Shown: positions 26,044-35,145 of the stretch, in pieces
Numbering within the stretch: position 1 is the stretch's first letter
How the letters are laid out: each line of letters begins with the position of its first letter
DNA from: Gemmatimonadales bacterium UBA2982
GTDB lineage: Bacteria; Gemmatimonadota; Gemmatimonadetes; Longimicrobiales; Gaopeijiaceae
DNA length: 64,000 bases
Assembly (NCBI GenBank): GCA_002347035.1
Contig: DEAM01000019.1
Coordinates: 1-64,000, forward strand
Reading direction: 5' to 3'
Translations under genes and position numbers: made by a program
The notes under the pieces: generated by a model
Told to the model about the DNA's origin: nothing
Seen by the model: only the letters and a program-made list of their open reading frames with translations
The model's database searches: none

Positions 26044-26069
26044 AAGGCTTACTGAAAAAGGCTTACTGA
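26042..26069. repeat. Tandem 14-bp direct repeat at the end of rnhA
   Basis: The unit AAAAGGCTTACTGA occurs twice in perfect tandem, beginning inside the rnhA stop codon. On the minus strand the copies give short T-runs after the structured RNA candidate, so they might help end that transcript. Confidence 0.9.
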
Positions 26070-26552
26070 CAACCTACAAAGCGAAGCGGCCCGACCGTAG
26101 TTTCCCACGATCGGGCCACCCCTTCTTGTAGGACCCAAGTGCTCTTCACGAAGCGCACCTAAACCCCTCTGCGCTGGCGGGATCATGGCTGTTGCTTGGG
26201 TCTGCCTTCGTGAAGGCAGCTTAGCCGTTCTCCCTCCCTCCATTTGCCGCGCGGTCGGCGGCTGGAGGCGCCCCGAGCTCTTTACTTTGGGGCTTTCAGC
26301 TGGGGGCCAGCGACCTCCCCCGTCGGACTCCCTAGGCTTCCCAAGTCCTAGTTTGCCTACCGCCCCTGCACCGTCGTGCCCAGCGGCTCACGCTCAGATT
26401 CACCCAGGGATGGCCATCGCCATCGATCTTGATGAGCCGCATCTGAAGCGCGACGCAACGTTAGGGGATCCATCAGTACCCCGCAAGATCGGTAGCAACA
26501 AAGAGATCAAAGAAGTTATATGACGCCTCAAACTACTGCTAATTAACATTTT
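26062..26552 (-). ncRNA. Candidate structured noncoding RNA of unknown family
   Basis: This 0.5 kb region has no credible protein but many exact complementary segments on the minus strand. GGCCCGATCGTGG-GAAA-CTACGGTCGGGCC is a 13-bp helix with a GNRA tetraloop. CCTACAA/TTGTAGG encloses it. GACCCAAG/CTTGGGTC is a long-range 8-bp helix. AGCGCA/TGCGCT, CTGCCTT-CACG-AAGGCAG and GATGGC-GATG-GCCATC also form. Near the 5' part TCAGAT and GCGGCTCA are followed by ATCTGA and TGAGCCGC in interleaved, pseudoknot-like order. The wobble pairs and the GAAA loop fit the minus strand only. I find no conserved core of RNase P RNA, tmRNA or SRP RNA. Both ends are approximate. Confidence 0.6.
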
Positions 26553-26558
26553 ATAGTA

Positions 26559-26586
26559 ATTATATAAAGTGTTTTATATATGTCAT
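26559..26586 (-). promoter_or_regulatory. Strong promoter of the structured RNA
   Basis: On the minus strand -35 ATGACA (26586-26581) and a perfect -10 TATAAT (26564-26559) are 16 nt apart in very AT-rich DNA. Transcription should start near 26552 and run into the structured region. It is the best sigma70-type promoter I see in the window. Confidence 0.65.
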
Positions 26587-26610
26587 ACATATGTTTATAA
26601 ACATATGTAT
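26585..26610. repeat. Perfect 26-bp palindrome upstream of the structured RNA
   Basis: ATACATATGTTTA is followed directly by its reverse complement, giving 26 bp with no mismatch. It abuts the -35 element of the minus-strand promoter, roughly positions -33 to -58. It could be an operator or activator site for a dimeric regulator, or a cruciform-forming element after lipB. Confidence 0.85.
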
Positions 26611-26719
26611 TTCCGAGACCTATATTCATATTTCAGGGTATAGCACCCTAAAGAACTTGGGAAATAATGGGAGTGATCGCCCCCGGTAGATAACCCCTGA
26701 ATGAGGCTGTACTTGTTGT

Positions 26720-27388
26720 CTACACAACCGGAATATCATACTCAAAGACATTGGCAAACTGGTTTGCCAATATTTCTGATACTTCCCCCACCTCAAGCCC
26801 ATGCCCCAACTCCTGCTCAAGCGAGGTAACAGATTCACCCTCTAGGCCACATGGCACGATAGCATCGAAGTAGTTGAGTTGTGAGTTTACGTTAAGAGCA
26901 ACGCCATGTGACGTGATCCACCCTGAAGACACTCTTACGCCAATAGAAGCCAGCTTCCCTGACTCGGTCCATACCCCAGTGTCACTGGGGCGGCGTTCAG
27001 CCTTGACTCCCACCTCATGAGCCACCTTGATCAGCACCTTCTCCAAGTCCCGAAGGTATGCATGCAAATCTTTCCGATCTGGCTTGAGGTCAAGCACAGG
27101 ATAGCCTATGACTTGGCCTGGTCCATGGTACGTAACGTCCCCACCCCGTCCTACCTCAAAGAGTTCAATCCCCATCCGCTCTCGCTCCTGCTCGTCCACC
27201 AGCACATGCGCCTCGTCCGAACTTGATCCCAGGGTTATGACGTGTGGATGCTCAAGTAACACAAGAGTGTCAGAGATTTCACCAGCTCGTCGTTGGCGAA
27301 CTAGCTGATCTTGCAATATGAGACTATCTGCATAAGGAACTAACCCCCTACGATAGACCTCGAGCATCCGTGTCCCACCCACCGTCAT
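26720..27388 (-). CDS. lipB: Octanoyl-[acyl-carrier-protein]:protein octanoyltransferase
   Basis: LipB moves octanoate from acyl carrier protein to lipoyl domains, the first step of lipoate synthesis. Motifs are GRGGDVTYHGPGQVIGYPVLDL, the catalytic Lys in GKLASIGVRVSSGW, and the catalytic Cys in IVPCGLEGESVTSL. It is 222 residues. It overlaps the E2 gene (ATGA), whose lipoyl domain is a direct substrate. lipA is not in the window. Confidence 0.95.
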   Translation of the reverse strand: MTVGGTRMLEVYRRGLVPYADSLILQDQLVRQRRAGEISDTLVLLEHPHVITLGSSSDEAHVLVDEQERERMGIELFEVGRGGDVTYHGPGQVIGYPVLDLKPDRKDLHAYLRDLEKVLIKVAHEVGVKAERRPSDTGVWTESGKLASIGVRVSSGWITSHGVALNVNSQLNYFDAIVPCGLEGESVTSLEQELGHGLEVGEVSEILANQFANVFEYDIPVV

Positions 27389-28755
27389 GCATCTTCCGGA
27401 AAGCTCTCAAGCGTCTCCTTCAAGCTTGCAAGAAAGCGCGCAGCATCGGCCCCATCTACGATCCTGTGATCATAGCTAAGCGCGAAAAAAGCCCGATTAC
27501 GAATCGCAGTTGAGTTTGTGCCCGTCTCAGGATCAGTAATAACGACCACGCGTTTCTCAATAGCCCCTGTCCCGAGAATAGCTGATGTCCCTTTTGGAAT
27601 CACCGGCATACCCACGATCGTGCCCATTACACCAGGGTTTGTGATGGTAAATGTCGCCCCCTGAATCTCTTTAGGCATCAGCTTGCGATCGCGGGCACGG
27701 ACAGCGAGATCAACAATCTTGTTCCCAATGCCCAGCAGTCCTAAATGGTCAGCATCGTGAATAACTGGCACGATCAGGCCAGGGTCGAGATCGACCGCGA
27801 TCCCGAGGTTCACATTCCCGCGATAGATGATGTTGTCGCCCGAAACCACAGAATTCACTGTCGGGAAGTCACGAAGGACTCTGGAAACAGCCCATACGAC
27901 AAACGCAGTATAGCTGACACGCGCACCCTGAGCAGACCAACGAGCCCCACTACCTGCTCGGATCCGATCAATCACTGAGAAATCAATTTCGATCAAAGAA
28001 TTGACATGCGGCGCTACGCGCTTAGCCAAAACCATATGCTCAGCGGTAAGCCGTCGGATCTTATCCATCGGTTCAACGCGATCTGCTTGCCGAACTGGAT
28101 ACTCAGGGTGCTCGACCTCGCTATAAAAGGCAGGCCAAAAATCAGCCAGCTCACTCAGCGCAGAAGGTCCAGCCACATCCCCACCAGCGGGCACGGAGAT
28201 GGAAGTCTTCCCCTGACTTTTGATAAAGCTAAGAATGTCCTGCTTCGTAACACGCCCAGAGTGGCCAGTACCCGGTATCGTCTTAATGTCGATTCCGTGC
28301 TCCTCAGCAATACGACGCACCACAGGAGTTGAGCGCCTGCTCATTCGCTCTTCATCAGAGTCCTCTGCAACCATAGAGGGAAGAGCAGGTGGCGCCAGTG
28401 AATAATTCGAAGAATCAGGCGTCGGGACTTCTTCAGGCGCCATGTCTTTCACAGCAGGTGCTTGCTTCTCCACCTGCGCTGACGTCCCAACATCTGACAC
28501 TGCTGGCACGTTGCCTTCAGACTCGATATAGGCAACCACAGTGCCGACCTCAACAGTCTCACCCTCTTCGAAGAGCAGTTCCACCAACGTGCCCGGACTT
28601 GGTGCGGGAATTTCCGCATCTACCTTATCCGTGGATATTTCAAGGATAGGCTCATCTCGCTCGACTAAGTCACCCACCCTCTTGAGCCACTTAGAGATCG
28701 TGCCTTCTGCGATGGATTCGCCCATCTGAGGCATAGGCACTTCAATTCGAGCCAC
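27385..28755 (-). CDS. 2-oxo acid dehydrogenase E2 (dihydrolipoyl acyltransferase)
   Basis: This E2 core enzyme transfers acyl groups to CoA from a lipoyl arm. Residues 1-76 are a single lipoyl domain with the lipoylated Lys in ISTDKVDAEIPAPSPG. A Pro/Ala-rich linker follows. The E1/E3-binding domain is near residues 138-175 (VVRRIAEEHGIDIKTIPGTGHSGRVTKQDI). The catalytic domain ends with YDHRIVDGADAARFL (HxxxDG). At 456 residues it resembles branched-chain or 2-oxoglutarate types, but with no E1 or E3 gene nearby the substrate cannot be settled. lipB is coupled downstream. Confidence 0.93.
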   Translation of the reverse strand: MARIEVPMPQMGESIAEGTISKWLKRVGDLVERDEPILEISTDKVDAEIPAPSPGTLVELLFEEGETVEVGTVVAYIESEGNVPAVSDVGTSAQVEKQAPAVKDMAPEEVPTPDSSNYSLAPPALPSMVAEDSDEERMSRRSTPVVRRIAEEHGIDIKTIPGTGHSGRVTKQDILSFIKSQGKTSISVPAGGDVAGPSALSELADFWPAFYSEVEHPEYPVRQADRVEPMDKIRRLTAEHMVLAKRVAPHVNSLIEIDFSVIDRIRAGSGARWSAQGARVSYTAFVVWAVSRVLRDFPTVNSVVSGDNIIYRGNVNLGIAVDLDPGLIVPVIHDADHLGLLGIGNKIVDLAVRARDRKLMPKEIQGATFTITNPGVMGTIVGMPVIPKGTSAILGTGAIEKRVVVITDPETGTNSTAIRNRAFFALSYDHRIVDGADAARFLASLKETLESFPEDA

Positions 28756-28814
28756 GCCTGATCACTCCACTCTCATGTCGCTACTTAGCCCATCCACTAG
28801 CGTGTGGATCCTGC

Positions 28815-29192
28815 TCAGTTTCCGCTCGGTGCCGGTTCCCTTGCAGACTCAACTGGCTCTACTTCGACTCCACCAACCGGTTGGCCTTGGCCGGGTAGCA
28901 CGGGCGCAGGAGCAGCAGCTCCTGGTGTTGGCACTTGAATCACTGACTCCACCTGTGCAGATCTCGACGACATAATCGAGAGGACAAGCGCTAGCACCAT
29001 AAAAATCGTTCCAGACACCCATGTGGCACGGGTAAGGACCGTGCTCGCCTGTCTACCGCCAAGTATCCCCTCGGTCATGGCGGAACCGCCTCCTACTGCA
29101 GCGAGCCCCCCACCCTTACCAGACTGGAGCAAGATGACTACCGACATAAAGATGCCGTCGAGAACCAGAATGGTGAGCAATATTCCGTACAT
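28815..29192 (-). CDS. secG: Protein translocase subunit SecG
   Basis: SecG is the accessory subunit of the SecYEG translocon. It has two membrane spans (residues 3-21, LLTILVLDGIFMSVVILLQ, and about 56-74, TWVSGTIFMVLALVLSIM) separated by the conserved SGKGGGLAAVGGGSA loop. A Pro/Ala-rich tail of about 45 residues makes it longer (125 residues) than most. The gene follows tpiA by 80 nt, a frequent neighbourhood. Confidence 0.93.
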   Translation of the reverse strand: MYGILLTILVLDGIFMSVVILLQSGKGGGLAAVGGGSAMTEGILGGRQASTVLTRATWVSGTIFMVLALVLSIMSSRSAQVESVIQVPTPGAAAPAPVLPGQGQPVGGVEVEPVESAREPAPSGN

Positions 29193-29272
29193 CGTTGGTC
29201 TTTTCCTCTGAGGTCTGAAAATGAAACGTCGGAGACCCCACTGAGGGTGTCAACGGTCGAGTAGGTCCCAGC

Positions 29273-30013
29273 TCATAACGCGGCGGCAGCAATCTCTGCA
29301 AATGATCTTGGATCCAAGCTTGCTCCACCGACCAGCACACCATCCACATTGGCTGTAGATAGCAGGGCCCCGGCATTCGAGGGCTTGACCGAACCACCGT
29401 AGAGGATGGCGACTGATCTTGCCCTTTCAGTGCCTAATGATTGGGAGAGCCTTTCTCTCAGAGTTTCATGAGCTAAAGAGGCGTCCTTGGGTGTCGCCGT
29501 CTCACCGGTACCAATGGCCCAAACTGGCTCGTACGCGATGAGTGCCCGCCCTAAGCTGAGATCGTCAATCACAGCATTTAGCTGTCTTAAGATGACTTCT
29601 TCTACACGGTTAGCGCGGCGCTCCTCAAGAGTCTCTCCTACACAAACCACTGGGACGAGGCCATGCCTTTGAGCAGCCCTTACCTTATGAGCGACTTCTT
29701 CGTCAGTCTCTCCGAAGACATGACGGCGCTCCGAATGTCCGATCAATACAAAGTTCGCACCCACCTCAGAAGCCATCCTGGCTGAAAGTTCCCCAGTGAA
29801 TGCCCCTTCATCCTCCCAATAAATATTCTGTGGACCTAACTGAACCCGCGGATTTCGAGCCTCGGAAGTGGCCAGTGCAGCAAGATAGATTTCAGGAGGG
29901 AACAGCAGAATCTCATGCCTTTCAGAAACCCCACTCAGATCTAGCTCAGCTAGAAACTCAATGGCCTGATCCGAAGCCATGTGCATCTTCCAGTTCCCAG
30001 CGATCACCGCCAT
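29273..30013 (-). CDS. tpiA: Triosephosphate isomerase
   Basis: TpiA interconverts dihydroxyacetone phosphate and glyceraldehyde-3-phosphate. The barrel starts IAGNWKMHMA (catalytic Lys). It has IGHSERRHVFGE (catalytic His), AYEPVWAIGTGETATP (catalytic Glu) and ILYGGSVKPSNA. It is 246 residues. It follows pgk by 13 nt, so gap, pgk and tpiA form a glycolytic block. Confidence 0.97.
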   Translation of the reverse strand: MAVIAGNWKMHMASDQAIEFLAELDLSGVSERHEILLFPPEIYLAALATSEARNPRVQLGPQNIYWEDEGAFTGELSARMASEVGANFVLIGHSERRHVFGETDEEVAHKVRAAQRHGLVPVVCVGETLEERRANRVEEVILRQLNAVIDDLSLGRALIAYEPVWAIGTGETATPKDASLAHETLRERLSQSLGTERARSVAILYGGSVKPSNAGALLSTANVDGVLVGGASLDPRSFAEIAAAAL

Positions 30014-30026
30014 TTATCAGCCCTCG

Positions 30027-31235
30027 TCATCTATTAGTAAGGGATTCGATGCCTGGCAGGGTCGCCCCACTAAAGAGCTTAAGCGAGGCCCCACCGCCTG
30101 TAGAAACGTGAGTTACGCGAGACGCAACACCTGCTTTTTCTACCGCTGCGCCTGAATCTCCTCCTCCAATTATCCCCAAGGACCCACGGTCACAGGCATC
30201 CGCAACGGCATGGGCGATTTCAATCGTCCCTTTTGAAAAAGATTCTATCTCAAAGACTCCCATCGGCCCATTCCATACGATCGACTTAGACCACTCAATA
30301 ACTTCTGTAAAGTGAGCACGCGTCTTAGGTCCGATATCTACAATCCTGTCACCCATTGAAATCTTTGATCGGTCCAATACTCGTGTGTCTGCTTGAGCTT
30401 TGATCTCCTTAGCGACGACGAAGTCTACCGGGAGCACTAACTGATCTGCCCCTTTTTTTATCAACTCAGCGGCTAGCTCCACAGAGTTTTCTTCAACCAA
30501 CGAACTGCCCGTCTCAAACCCTAAAGCCCTCATAAAGGTATTCGCCATTGCGCCACCGACCAGAAGACGGTCGACCTGAGAGAGAAATGCATCTATCACA
30601 TCAATCTTCCCAGAAATTTTCGCCCCTCCCAGGACCGCTGTTAGTGGTCTGTCAGGAGTACGCAACGCCTCGTCTAAGAACCGTAGCTCCCTGGCGACCA
30701 GTAGCCCTGATACCGCTTCGTGGCCACGAGCTACCATCGCCTGGGCCAGCCCTGACGTTGATGCATGAGCCCGATGTGTCGTTCCGAATGCATCATTTAC
30801 AAACAGCTCACCCAGCCGAGCCCAAGCCATCGCCAACTCAGAATCGTTCGTCAAATCTCCCTCATTAAAGCGCGTATTCTCTAGCATAAGAAGTTGTTCA
30901 GAAGAAGCCTCTTGGGCCGCGCTGACCTGCTTTGAAGGATCCGTGTCAGTAATGAATTCGACCGGCATTCCAAGAAGTGAACCAAGGCGGTCAACTACAG
31001 GTGCCAGCGAAAGCTCCGGAACCACCCTGCCCCCAGGTCGTCCAAGATGCGAAAGCAGAATTACTTTGGCTCCGGCTCCAAGAAGCAGCTCTAGGGTTGG
31101 CAGAGAAAGCTGGATCCGTCGGTCATCAGTTATATATCTGTCCTTAACGGGCACATTGTAGTCCGCACGCACCAATACAGACCGACCAGTGAGCCAAGAA
31201 GGCTCAATTTCGGAGACTGTCTTCTTCAGGCGCAC
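30027..31235 (-). CDS. pgk: Phosphoglycerate kinase
   Basis: This kinase makes ATP from 1,3-bisphosphoglycerate. The N-domain has VLVRADYNVPVKD, LLSHLGRPGG and ENTRFNEGD. The C-domain has VLGGAKISGKIDVI, WNGPMGVFE and GGGDSGAAVEKAG. The GTG start at 31235 has GGAGG 8 nt upstream, giving 402 residues. It lies 40 nt after gap and 13 nt before tpiA. Confidence 0.97.
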   Translation of the reverse strand: MRLKKTVSEIEPSWLTGRSVLVRADYNVPVKDRYITDDRRIQLSLPTLELLLGAGAKVILLSHLGRPGGRVVPELSLAPVVDRLGSLLGMPVEFITDTDPSKQVSAAQEASSEQLLMLENTRFNEGDLTNDSELAMAWARLGELFVNDAFGTTHRAHASTSGLAQAMVARGHEAVSGLLVARELRFLDEALRTPDRPLTAVLGGAKISGKIDVIDAFLSQVDRLLVGGAMANTFMRALGFETGSSLVEENSVELAAELIKKGADQLVLPVDFVVAKEIKAQADTRVLDRSKISMGDRIVDIGPKTRAHFTEVIEWSKSIVWNGPMGVFEIESFSKGTIEIAHAVADACDRGSLGIIGGGDSGAAVEKAGVASRVTHVSTGGGASLKLFSGATLPGIESLTNR

Positions 31236-31275
31236 CCCGAAGTCCTCCGGATGGCGGAAGGTTGGGTGATGCCCC

Positions 31276-32316
<1,041 letters not shown>

Positions 32317-32431
32317 CTATTGCGCTAGAAGATTTAGTTACACGCGTAAGATAACCATTAAGAACCTGCTTCGGAGGAAGGCGTAGGTCCTATGCCAAGA
32401 GAGGAGAGCATCAGCGAAAGCAGCTTAACCC

Positions 32432-33268
32432 TCAGCGATCTAAGGACTGCCGAATCGCGTTCCTCATTAGGTCGATTGGTGCCGGCTTATTCCACCAAGA
32501 TTCGAAAGACGCTGCTCCTTGCTGCACTAGCATTTCCATGCCGTCTGTAGCGCGGATACCTAATCTTTCCGCGGCCTTCACGAAGGACGTTTGGTGCCTT
32601 CCGTACACAAGATCCATCACGGCCCCAGCACGACCCAAAAGCTCAAAGTCGATTGGGGTGGGATCGTCTGGGTCAAGTCCAACGCGGGTCGTGTTAATAA
32701 CGATATCAAAACGCTCCCCATCCAACTCCTCCATGACTGGAACGACCCGTGCTCTCTGTCCACCAATGCGACGAGCCACCGCTTGGGCTCGTTCACTCGT
32801 CCGGTTATAAAGCAAGACTTCATCTGCCCCTTCTTCAAGAAGGCCTACAAGTGTGGCTCGAGCGGCTCCACCTGCTCCCAAAATTAGTGCTCGTGCACCT
32901 TTCGATGGCCCATCCATAAAAATCTGGAGCGCACGCCGAAATCCTTCCACATCAGTGTTATCTCCGTGCACCTGCCCGTTTTCTCCCCAGAAGGTATTAC
33001 AAGCCCCAGTGCGCCGAACTGCCTCGCTTGAAACATCCACGATCGCTGCTGCCTTCTCCTTGTGAGGCAGTGTGATGTTCCCACCGCCGCCGGCGAGTGC
33101 AAGGCCACGCATGAAGCCTGAGAGGTCTTCTGTGGCGCACCTAACCGCGACGTAGACCCCGTCGACTCCAGCCTCTAGAAAAGCCGCATTCTGGATTTCA
33201 GGAGAGGCAGAGTGCTCTACAGGATCACCAAAAAGGGTCAGAACCCTTGTCCTCGCAGTGATACTCAC
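32432..33268 (-). CDS. aroE: Shikimate dehydrogenase
   Basis: AroE reduces 3-dehydroshikimate with NADPH. Motifs are LFGDPVEHSASPEIQNAAF, NITLPHKEKAAAIVD (catalytic Lys), the DNTDVEGF substrate motif, the Rossmann ALILGAGGAARATLVGLLE with the NADP-type YNRTSERA, and MEMLVQQGAASFE. It is 278 residues with a GTG start overlapping the upstream phosphatase stop (GTGA). Confidence 0.96.
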   Translation of the reverse strand: MSITARTRVLTLFGDPVEHSASPEIQNAAFLEAGVDGVYVAVRCATEDLSGFMRGLALAGGGGNITLPHKEKAAAIVDVSSEAVRRTGACNTFWGENGQVHGDNTDVEGFRRALQIFMDGPSKGARALILGAGGAARATLVGLLEEGADEVLLYNRTSERAQAVARRIGGQRARVVPVMEELDGERFDIVINTTRVGLDPDDPTPIDFELLGRAGAVMDLVYGRHQTSFVKAAERLGIRATDGMEMLVQQGAASFESWWNKPAPIDLMRNAIRQSLDR

Positions 33269-33783
33269 AGTTCTAGTTCCTTCTCCAACCTAACTATGAG
33301 GAGCTGAATCATTTCGCTGAGTAACTGGAAGGTAGCCTCATAAGCTTCATCAGGACCTCCTATAGGGTCGGGTATCGAAGCATCAGATGAGTCCTCTGCT
33401 AGCATGCCCGCATAGGATGTAAGTAGACAGGACTTCATATGTGGTGCTGACTGGCCTCCGCTACCCAGATTACTGACAGAAGTTAAATGACTGAAGGACA
33501 TCGTTAAGATGAGGTCAGCTGCCTGAGCTATAGGCTCGGTGAGTAGTTTTGATTGGTGTTCGGAAAGATCAAGACGGTGCTGAGCAGCCGTACGAATGGC
33601 CCCTCCTGACGCAGGTGAACCCTCACAAGCACTGACACCCGCTGATCGCACCTCAACCCAACCCCAACCACGCTGGTCAAAAAGATTACGAGCGATAGCC
33701 TCAGCCATTGGACTCCGGCATGTGTTGCCAGTGCACACGAACAATAGTGAAAACGCAGTCCTCTCAGTCTGACTCTTGTCCAT
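33265..33783 (-). CDS. Low-molecular-weight phosphatase, YwlE-like
   Basis: The P-loop LLFVCTGNTCRSPMAEAIARN contains the CX5R catalytic motif, and the late DPIGGPDEAYEATFQLL supplies the acidic DP pair. The Thr in CTGNTCRS is the residue seen in YwlE-type protein-arginine phosphatases where tyrosine phosphatases have Ile or Leu. In Bacillus ywlE also neighbours the tsaC homologue. I list the ATG at 33783 (172 residues); an earlier frame start at 33825 would reach far into tsaC. Substrate specificity is inference, as no arginine kinase is visible. Confidence 0.88.
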   Translation of the reverse strand: MDKSQTERTAFSLLFVCTGNTCRSPMAEAIARNLFDQRGWGWVEVRSAGVSACEGSPASGGAIRTAAQHRLDLSEHQSKLLTEPIAQAADLILTMSFSHLTSVSNLGSGGQSAPHMKSCLLTSYAGMLAEDSSDASIPDPIGGPDEAYEATFQLLSEMIQLLIVRLEKELEL

Positions 33784-34432
33784 ATATCTCAGGTATGATG
33801 TATCGTAAACGTTCGATAGAGACACTTCCTTCTCTTAGTACTACGGGAAGCGGACCAGTGCAGTCGACTACCGTAGAAGGACGCGACGGCCACAGAGTTC
33901 CTGAGTCCAAAACAATCACGTCTTTTGCACCAAGCTGCCGAAGAACGTCAGACGCTGCACTACCTGACGATACCGGTGGCTCACCCGGTGCATTGAGACT
34001 AGTTGAAGTCAGTGCTCCCCCAAGGCCTTTCAAGAGACGGGAGATAAGCGGGTGAGGGCTCACTCTAACACCCACTCTACCAGTTGCCTCCTCTCTTATT
34101 CCTTGCGGAAACATACCCGAGGGGTCTTCTAATACCAGGGTCACCGCTCCTGGCCACAGAACGTCAGCCAGTTCTCGAGCTGCCTCAGTCCAGCTTAGTT
34201 GATCAACAGCATCCTTTGATTCCACCAGTGCTATTAGCGGCTTATCCGTTCGCCCCCCCTTTAGCTCACGCACACGAGACACCGCTAAAGCAGAAGTACC
34301 CCCCCCAAGGCCATAAACCGTTTCGGTTGGATATGCTATCAGACCGCCGTCTCTTAATCGATTGATAACAACCGTGAGATCTGTGTCCGGATCGGCTTCA
34401 AGATCTAGCCTCTCAGGCTTAGTATCTATCAC
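33764..34432 (-). CDS. tsaC: Threonylcarbamoyl-AMP synthase
   Basis: This Sua5/YrdC-family enzyme makes threonylcarbamoyl-AMP for the t6A37 tRNA modification. Motifs are GGLIAYPTETVYGLGG, ELKGGRTDKPLIALV, WPGAVTLVLE, VGVRVSPHPLISRLL and LTSTSLNAPGEPP. It is 222 residues, without the extra Sua5 domain. The GTG start overlaps the ispD stop (GTGA). Confidence 0.94.
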   Translation of the reverse strand: MIDTKPERLDLEADPDTDLTVVINRLRDGGLIAYPTETVYGLGGGTSALAVSRVRELKGGRTDKPLIALVESKDAVDQLSWTEAARELADVLWPGAVTLVLEDPSGMFPQGIREEATGRVGVRVSPHPLISRLLKGLGGALTSTSLNAPGEPPVSSGSAASDVLRQLGAKDVIVLDSGTLWPSRPSTVVDCTGPLPVVLREGSVSIERLRYIIPEIYGQESD

Positions 34433-35145
34433 CTCGAGTCTGACAAGCTGGTGAGAATCGCTTCGGCCAGCACTAGGTCGCTCCCATGAGTGACCTTGAG
34501 ATTCAATCGTCCCGCATCGACCATCTTGATCTCTAGGTTACTGTGCAGGCTCTCTACAAGTGCGCCATCGTCTGAACCCTCCGCACCCATATCCGAGTAG
34601 GCTCGCCGCAGCAAGCCAGCTGGAAATACTTGCGGCGTATGAGCGTGCCAGAGCAAGCCTCGATCTGGAGTCTTTAGGACAATTTTGTCCTCGCTCACAT
34701 GCTTTATTGTGTCCACAGCCGGGGTCCCTGCAATGGCACCAAACCCGTCCGCAGCAAGATCGATACAACGGCTGACAACACTTGAGCGTACTAATGGCCT
34801 CGCGCCGTCATGGACTGCAATTACATCTATTTCTGCAGGCAAAGCTTCTATGGCAGCCCTCACTGACTGACTTCTAGTATTTCCACCCGGGACAAACATT
34901 ACGCGAGAGTCAATGCTCTCAGACCAACTGGGAAGTGCCGAGATATCTTTATCTGAAAGGGCCACGACGACTGCAACTACACGTGCTTCAGCCAAAAACG
35001 GCCGGATAGCGTGTACAAGCATCGGCTCATCCAAAAGCTCAAGAAATGCTTTCCGCGTGCCCCCCATTCGCTGCCCCGATCCAGCAGCAGGGACGGCTAC
35101 ACCTACCTTAGCGAACGGAATGAAACCGTTGCTGGCCTTAGTCAT
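34429..35145 (-). CDS. ispD: 2-C-methyl-D-erythritol 4-phosphate cytidylyltransferase
   Basis: IspD activates MEP with CTP in the non-mevalonate isoprenoid pathway. The nucleotide motif VAVPAAGSGQRMGGTRKAFLELLDEPML is at residues 13-40, VHDGARPLVRSSVV is mid-protein, and TPQVFPAGLLRRAY is late. It is 238 residues with no fused IspF. Its ATG overlaps the dnaB stop. Confidence 0.95.
   Translation of the reverse strand: MTKASNGFIPFAKVGVAVPAAGSGQRMGGTRKAFLELLDEPMLVHAIRPFLAEARVVAVVVALSDKDISALPSWSESIDSRVMFVPGGNTRSQSVRAAIEALPAEIDVIAVHDGARPLVRSSVVSRCIDLAADGFGAIAGTPAVDTIKHVSEDKIVLKTPDRGLLWHAHTPQVFPAGLLRRAYSDMGAEGSDDGALVESLHSNLEIKMVDAGRLNLKVTHGSDLVLAEAILTSLSDSR

Noticed and set aside
26185..26523. Plus-strand open frame of 112 codons between rnhA and lipB
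   Set aside because: The Pro/Ser/Gly-rich translation resembles no family and has no good Shine-Dalgarno. The DNA is better explained by the paired helices and strong promoter of a minus-strand RNA.
26062..26552. Identification of the structured region as RNase P RNA, tmRNA or SRP RNA
   Set aside because: I could not find the conserved RNase P core (GAGGAAAGUCC with ACAGAA), a tmRNA acceptor/T-arm end, or the SRP GGAAG/AGCA motif on either strand.
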